A model generated the notes under the pieces. It saw only the letters and a program-made list of their open reading frames with translations, made no database searches and was not told the origin of the DNA. Below are positions 6,767-9,662 of a DNA stretch of 9,662 nt, piece after piece. The translations under genes and the position numbers were made by a program. Every line of letters starts with the position of its first letter. Position 1 is the first letter of the stretch. The DNA lies in assembly GCA_019247135.1 (NCBI GenBank), contig JAFAPL010000714.1:1-9662 (forward strand), in the 5' to 3' direction. The DNA comes from Chloroflexota bacterium (GTDB lineage: Bacteria > Chloroflexota > UBA6077 > CF-72).

Positions 6767-7366
6767 TCAGGTGAGCCCGGTCCAGCGTTCGACCAGGTCG
6801 AGATGGATGCCGAACTGGTCCAGGATCTTGACCACGATGTGGTCGATCAGATCCTCGATCGACTGCGGGCGGAAGTAGAAGCCGGGCACCGGCGGCAACA
6901 CGACGGCGCCCGCGGCGGTGACATCCTGCATCAGCCGCAGGTGGCCCAGGTGCAACGGCGTCTCGCGGACGACCAGCACGAGCTTGCGGCGCTCTTTCAG
7001 GCACACGTCCGCGGCGCGAGCGATCAGATTGTCGTTGTAGCTGTTGGCGATCGCCGACAGGCTCTTCATCGAGCACGGGGCGACGACCATGCCGTCGGTC
7101 ACGAAGGTGCCACTAGCGATCGAGGCGGCGACGTTGCGTTCGTCATGGACCACGCTGGCCAGGGCGGCGACGCTGTCGGGCTCACGATCCATCTCGTAGG
7201 CGATAGTCGTGCGCGCGCCGCTGCTCATCACGAGATGCGTCTCGATGTCGGGGCAATGCTCGCGCAGGATCTCGAGCAGGCGGACCCCGTAGTGCGGACC
7301 CGTCGAGCCGGACAGGCCGACTATCAGGCGGTGCGGGTGCGAAGCGGCGGGCGTGTCTGTCAGCAT
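6767..7366 (-). CDS. ubiX: UbiX-type flavin prenyltransferase
   Basis: UbiX attaches a dimethylallyl group to FMN to make prenylated FMN, the cofactor of UbiD-type (de)carboxylases in quinone and aromatic-acid metabolism. The 199-residue protein is the normal length and carries family motifs throughout: a Rossmann-like N terminus with GLSGSTGPHYG (17-27, a variant of the usual GASGAxYG), SSGA (48-51), SGTFVTDGMVVAPCSMKSL (85-103), RAADVCLKERRKLVLVVRE (117 on) and the C-terminal LPPVPGFYFRPQSIEDLIDH. The ATG at 7366 lies only 13 bases from the divergent udgB start, so there is little room for a promoter or Shine-Dalgarno sequence outside the coding regions. No ubiD is visible in the window. 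The gene points towards the 619-residue gene, 103 bases downstream. Confidence 0.93.
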   Translation of the reverse strand: MLTDTPAASHPHRLIVGLSGSTGPHYGVRLLEILREHCPDIETHLVMSSGARTTIAYEMDREPDSVAALASVVHDERNVAASIASGTFVTDGMVVAPCSMKSLSAIANSYNDNLIARAADVCLKERRKLVLVVRETPLHLGHLRLMQDVTAAGAVVLPPVPGFYFRPQSIEDLIDHIVVKILDQFGIHLDLVERWTGLT

Positions 7367-7379
7367 ACGCGGCTAACAG

Positions 7380-8060
7380 ATGAGCGAGTTCGACCAGGGT
7401 GACTCCCTGGCGCGGGTCACCGCGGAAGTCATCGACTGTCGGCGCTGTCCGCGGTTGGTGGTCTGGCGGGAACAGGTCGCGCACGAGAAACGAGCGGCGT
7501 TCCGCGACGAGGACTACTGGGGTCGGCCCGTGCCCGGGTTCGGCGATCCGCATGCGACATTGCTGATCGTCGGGTTGGCGCCGGCGGCGCATGGCGGCAA
7601 CCGCACGGGCCGGATCTTTACGGGCGACCGATCGGGCGACTGGCTATTTGGCGCACTGCATCGGGCGGGCTACGCGAACCAGCCGCACAGCATCAGCAGA
7701 GACGACGGACTCAGGCTCAACGGCGCATACATCGCCGCGTGTGTCAGGTGCGCGCCACCTCAGAATCGGCCGCTCCCGACCGAGCGCGCCAATTGCTTGC
7801 CCTACCTCGAGCGGGAATTGCGCTTGCTGCCAGCCATCAGCGTCATCGTGTGCCTCGGGGCGTTCGCGTACGACGGCCTGGCGCAGGTTCTCAAATGGAA
7901 AGCTCGGCCCAGATTCGGCCATGGTGTGGAGACGCGCACGCCGGACGGGCGCAGCGTGGTGTGCTCGTTTCACCCTAGCCAGCAGAACACGTTCACGGGT
8001 AGGTTGACCGTGCCCATGTTCGATGCCGTCTTCGCGCGCGCACGCGAGCTCACGCGGTGA
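7380..8060 (+). CDS. udgB: Family 5 uracil-DNA glycosylase (UdgB type)
   Basis: UdgB enzymes excise uracil and other deaminated bases such as hypoxanthine from DNA, the first step of base-excision repair. The 226-residue protein has the family-5 active-site block GLAPAAHGGNRTGRIFTGDRSG starting at Gly65, in which Ala stands where other families carry a catalytic Asp or Asn, and the matching HPSQQNTFTGRLT block with His198. Four cysteines fit the iron-sulfur cluster of families 4 and 5: Cys20 and Cys23 (CRRC), Cys124 and Cys139 (14 residues between). The GTGA overlap with polX downstream implies coupled translation. The start at 7380 has no visible Shine-Dalgarno sequence and could be leaderless. 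Confidence 0.94.
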   Translation: MSEFDQGDSLARVTAEVIDCRRCPRLVVWREQVAHEKRAAFRDEDYWGRPVPGFGDPHATLLIVGLAPAAHGGNRTGRIFTGDRSGDWLFGALHRAGYANQPHSISRDDGLRLNGAYIAACVRCAPPQNRPLPTERANCLPYLERELRLLPAISVIVCLGAFAYDGLAQVLKWKARPRFGHGVETRTPDGRSVVCSFHPSQQNTFTGRLTVPMFDAVFARARELTR

Positions 8061-9662
8061 AAAACCGCGAGGTGGCCGGAATTCTCCGACAGCTCGCCGA
8101 CATGATGGAGCTGCTCGGCGAAGATCGTTACCGCGTTGCCAACTATCGGGACGCGGCCACGCGCATCGAGCACCACCGCGAGCCCATCGAAGTCATGGCC
8201 GAGGAGCGACGGCTGCTCGAGCTGCACGGCGTAGGCAAGAGCATTGGGGGAAAGATCGACGAGTTTCTACAGACGGGCACCTTGCAGGTCGTCGAGGAGC
8301 GCCGTCCCAGGGTGCCCCCGGCCGCGCTGACGCTGATGCATATCCCCGGTATCGGCCCGAAGCGCGCGATGCTGCTGGCCCACGACCTCAACGTACGCAC
8401 GGTCGAGGATCTCCGAAACGCGCTGGAGTCCGGTCAGGTGGCGGCGTTGCCGCGTGTGGGCGAGAAGATCGCCGCGAGTCTGCTGCAAGAGCTCGGACGG
8501 ATCGAATCGCGATCTCGGCGACTGCCGCTGGCGATTGCGCTGCCGGCCGCCGAGGAGGTGATTCGTTCCTTAGGGGCGTGTGGTGCCGTCGCGCAGATCA
8601 TGCCCGCCGGGAGCATCCGCCGCTGGCGCGAGACGACGGGTGACATCGATGTGCTCGTCGCGAGTGCGGAGCCCACGGCAGTCATCCAGGCGTTCATCGC
8701 GCTGCCGCAGGTGAAAGAGGTGCTCAGCGCGGGTGAGACACGCGCCAGCATTCTCACGGTGGCGGACGTGCAGATCGACTTGCGAGTCGTCGCCGAGAGT
8801 CAGTTCGGCGCCGCGCTGCAGTACTTCACGGGCTCCAAAGAGCACAACGTCAAGTTGCGCGAGATCGCGATCCGTAAAGGGCTGAAGCTCAATGAGTACG
8901 GCATGTTCGACGAGAACGACGCGTGTCTGGCCAGCGCGACCGAGCAGGAGGTATACGCCTGCCTGGGATTGCCCTGGATCCCGCCCGAGATCCGCGAGGA
9001 TAGTGGCGAGGTCGAGCTGGCCCGACGCGGTCAACTGCCACGGCTGGTCGAGCTCGGGGATATCAAGGGCGACCTGCATACGCACACGCGCGAGACGGAT
9101 GGCTCCAGCACGATCCAGCAGATGATCGAGGCGGCAGTCGCCCGCGGGTACGCATACGTGGCCATTACCGATCACTCGCAGGCGCTGGGGATCACAGGCG
9201 GGCTGACCGAGGAAGAGCTGCGTGAGGAGCACGAGCGGATTCGGGCCGTACGAAGTTCTTTTCCCGATATCGACGTGCTGTGTGGGGTCGAGGTGGACGT
9301 CCACGTGGACAATCGGCTCGATTGCTCGGACGAGTTCCTCGCCGCCTGTGACATCGTGGTCGCTTCGATTCATTCTGCTTTGCAGAAGCCGATCGAAGTA
9401 CAGACAGGCAGGCTGATCGCGGCGATCGAAGACCCGCACGTGGACGTCATCGCGCATCCGACCGGCAGGTTGCTCGGTAAACGGCCGGGCTACGAGATCG
9501 ACCTGGTCGCGGTGCTCGACGCGTGCGCGCGAACGGGCACGGCGATTGAGGTCAGCGGCCAACCCGAACGACTGGACCTGGACGCCGACTGCATCCGCGC
9601 CGCGATCGCGCGTGGGGTGATGCTCGTGCTGAACACGGACGCGCACGCGCACGAGCAGATCG
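8057..9662 (+). CDS. polX: DNA polymerase/3'-5' exonuclease PolX, 3'-truncated by window edge
   Basis: Bacterial PolX fills short gaps and carries 3'-5' exonuclease and AP-site processing activity through a PHP domain; it acts in repair. About 535 residues are visible, reaching NTDAH, so perhaps 40 are missing at the end. Three helix-hairpin-helix-like motifs come first ([24 protein letters not shown] and [11 protein letters not shown]). The nucleotidyltransferase core follows, with [17 protein letters not shown]: Asp196 and Asp198, and the third carboxylate Asp241 in [19 protein letters not shown] follows. The PHP domain has HTHTRETDG (His341, His343), TDH (Asp372, His373), Glu412, His439, His467 and TDAH (Asp528, His530), so all metal-binding positions look intact. 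The GTG start at 8057 overlaps the udgB stop as GTGA; an internal ATG at 8102 is possible but would remove the first helix. Confidence 0.95.
   Translation, partial: MKNREVAGILRQLADMMELLGEDRYRVANYRDAATRIEHHREPIEVMAEERRLLELHGVGKSIGGKIDEFLQTGTLQVVEERRPRVPPAALTLMHIPGIGPKRAMLLAHDLNVRTVEDLRNALESGQVAALPRVGEKIAASLLQELGRIESRSRRLPLAIALPAAEEVIRSLGACGAVAQIMPAGSIRRWRETTGDIDVLVASAEPTAVIQAFIALPQVKEVLSAGETRASILTVADVQIDLRVVAESQFGAALQYFTGSKEHNVKLREIAIRKGLKLNEYGMFDENDACLASATEQEVYACLGLPWIPPEIREDSGEVELARRGQLPRLVELGDIKGDLHTHTRETDGSSTIQQMIEAAVARGYAYVAITDHSQALGITGGLTEEELREEHERIRAVRSSFPDIDVLCGVEVDVHVDNRLDCSDEFLAACDIVVASIHSALQKPIEVQTGRLIAAIEDPHVDVIAHPTGRLLGKRPGYEIDLVAVLDACARTGTAIEVSGQPERLDLDADCIRAAIARGVMLVLNTDAHAHEQI

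Noticed and set aside
5874..7076. 400-codon minus-strand frame overlapping ubiX and the 619-residue gene
   Set aside because: Arg/Ser/Pro-rich out-of-frame reading that overlaps two better supported genes.
6731..7402. 223-codon plus-strand frame opposite ubiX
   Set aside because: Antisense shadow of a gene with clear UbiX motifs.
8570..9652. Long open frame of 360 codons on the minus strand
   Set aside because: It is the antisense of polX, whose motifs and metal ligands are complete on the plus strand; the frame is open only because of high GC and resembles no known protein.

Overview
The window is GC-rich bacterial DNA with densely packed genes and strong G/C at third codon positions. Several signs point to a Chloroflexota-like or related high-GC lineage. 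These are a Gram-positive-type LexA box (GAAC-N4-GTTC), also reported for the Chloroflexota member Dehalococcoides; a family-5 (UdgB) uracil-DNA glycosylase; a bacterial PolX; and a secreted LysM/C39-type protein. This placement is an inference and no rRNA is present to test it.

Layout. Positions 1 to about 1800 hold most of a group II intron on the minus strand: an intact reverse transcriptase/maturase frame that runs off the left edge, preceded by roughly 550-600 bases of non-coding, inverted-repeat-rich DNA that should be the intron's 5' RNA domains. Directly upstream of the intron lies ssb (minus). It diverges from a plsC-type acyltransferase (plus) across a short intergenic region in which a LexA/SOS box exactly fills the 17-base spacer of a candidate ssb promoter. 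Next comes a membrane-anchored LysM-LysM-SH3-like-C39 peptidase-like protein (plus).

From 4606 to 7366 three minus-strand genes lie in one direction, in transcription order ubiX (flavin prenyltransferase), a 619-residue protein I cannot name whose C-terminal third resembles nucleoside phosphorylases, and a 64-residue zinc-ribbon protein. Three tandem 12-base repeats sit in the gap between ubiX and the 619-residue gene. This trio is the least explained part of the window.

From 7380 to the right edge a plus-strand DNA-repair pair is found: udgB, then polX, with overlapping stop and start (GTGA). UdgB would remove deaminated bases. PolX, with polymerase and PHP nuclease domains, could act in the following gap-filling step, so the pair looks like a small base-excision-repair operon. 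ubiX and udgB diverge with only 13 bases between their start codons.

There are no tRNA, rRNA or CRISPR features that I could see. The window holds three DNA-maintenance genes (ssb, udgB, polX), one of them with a visible SOS operator.
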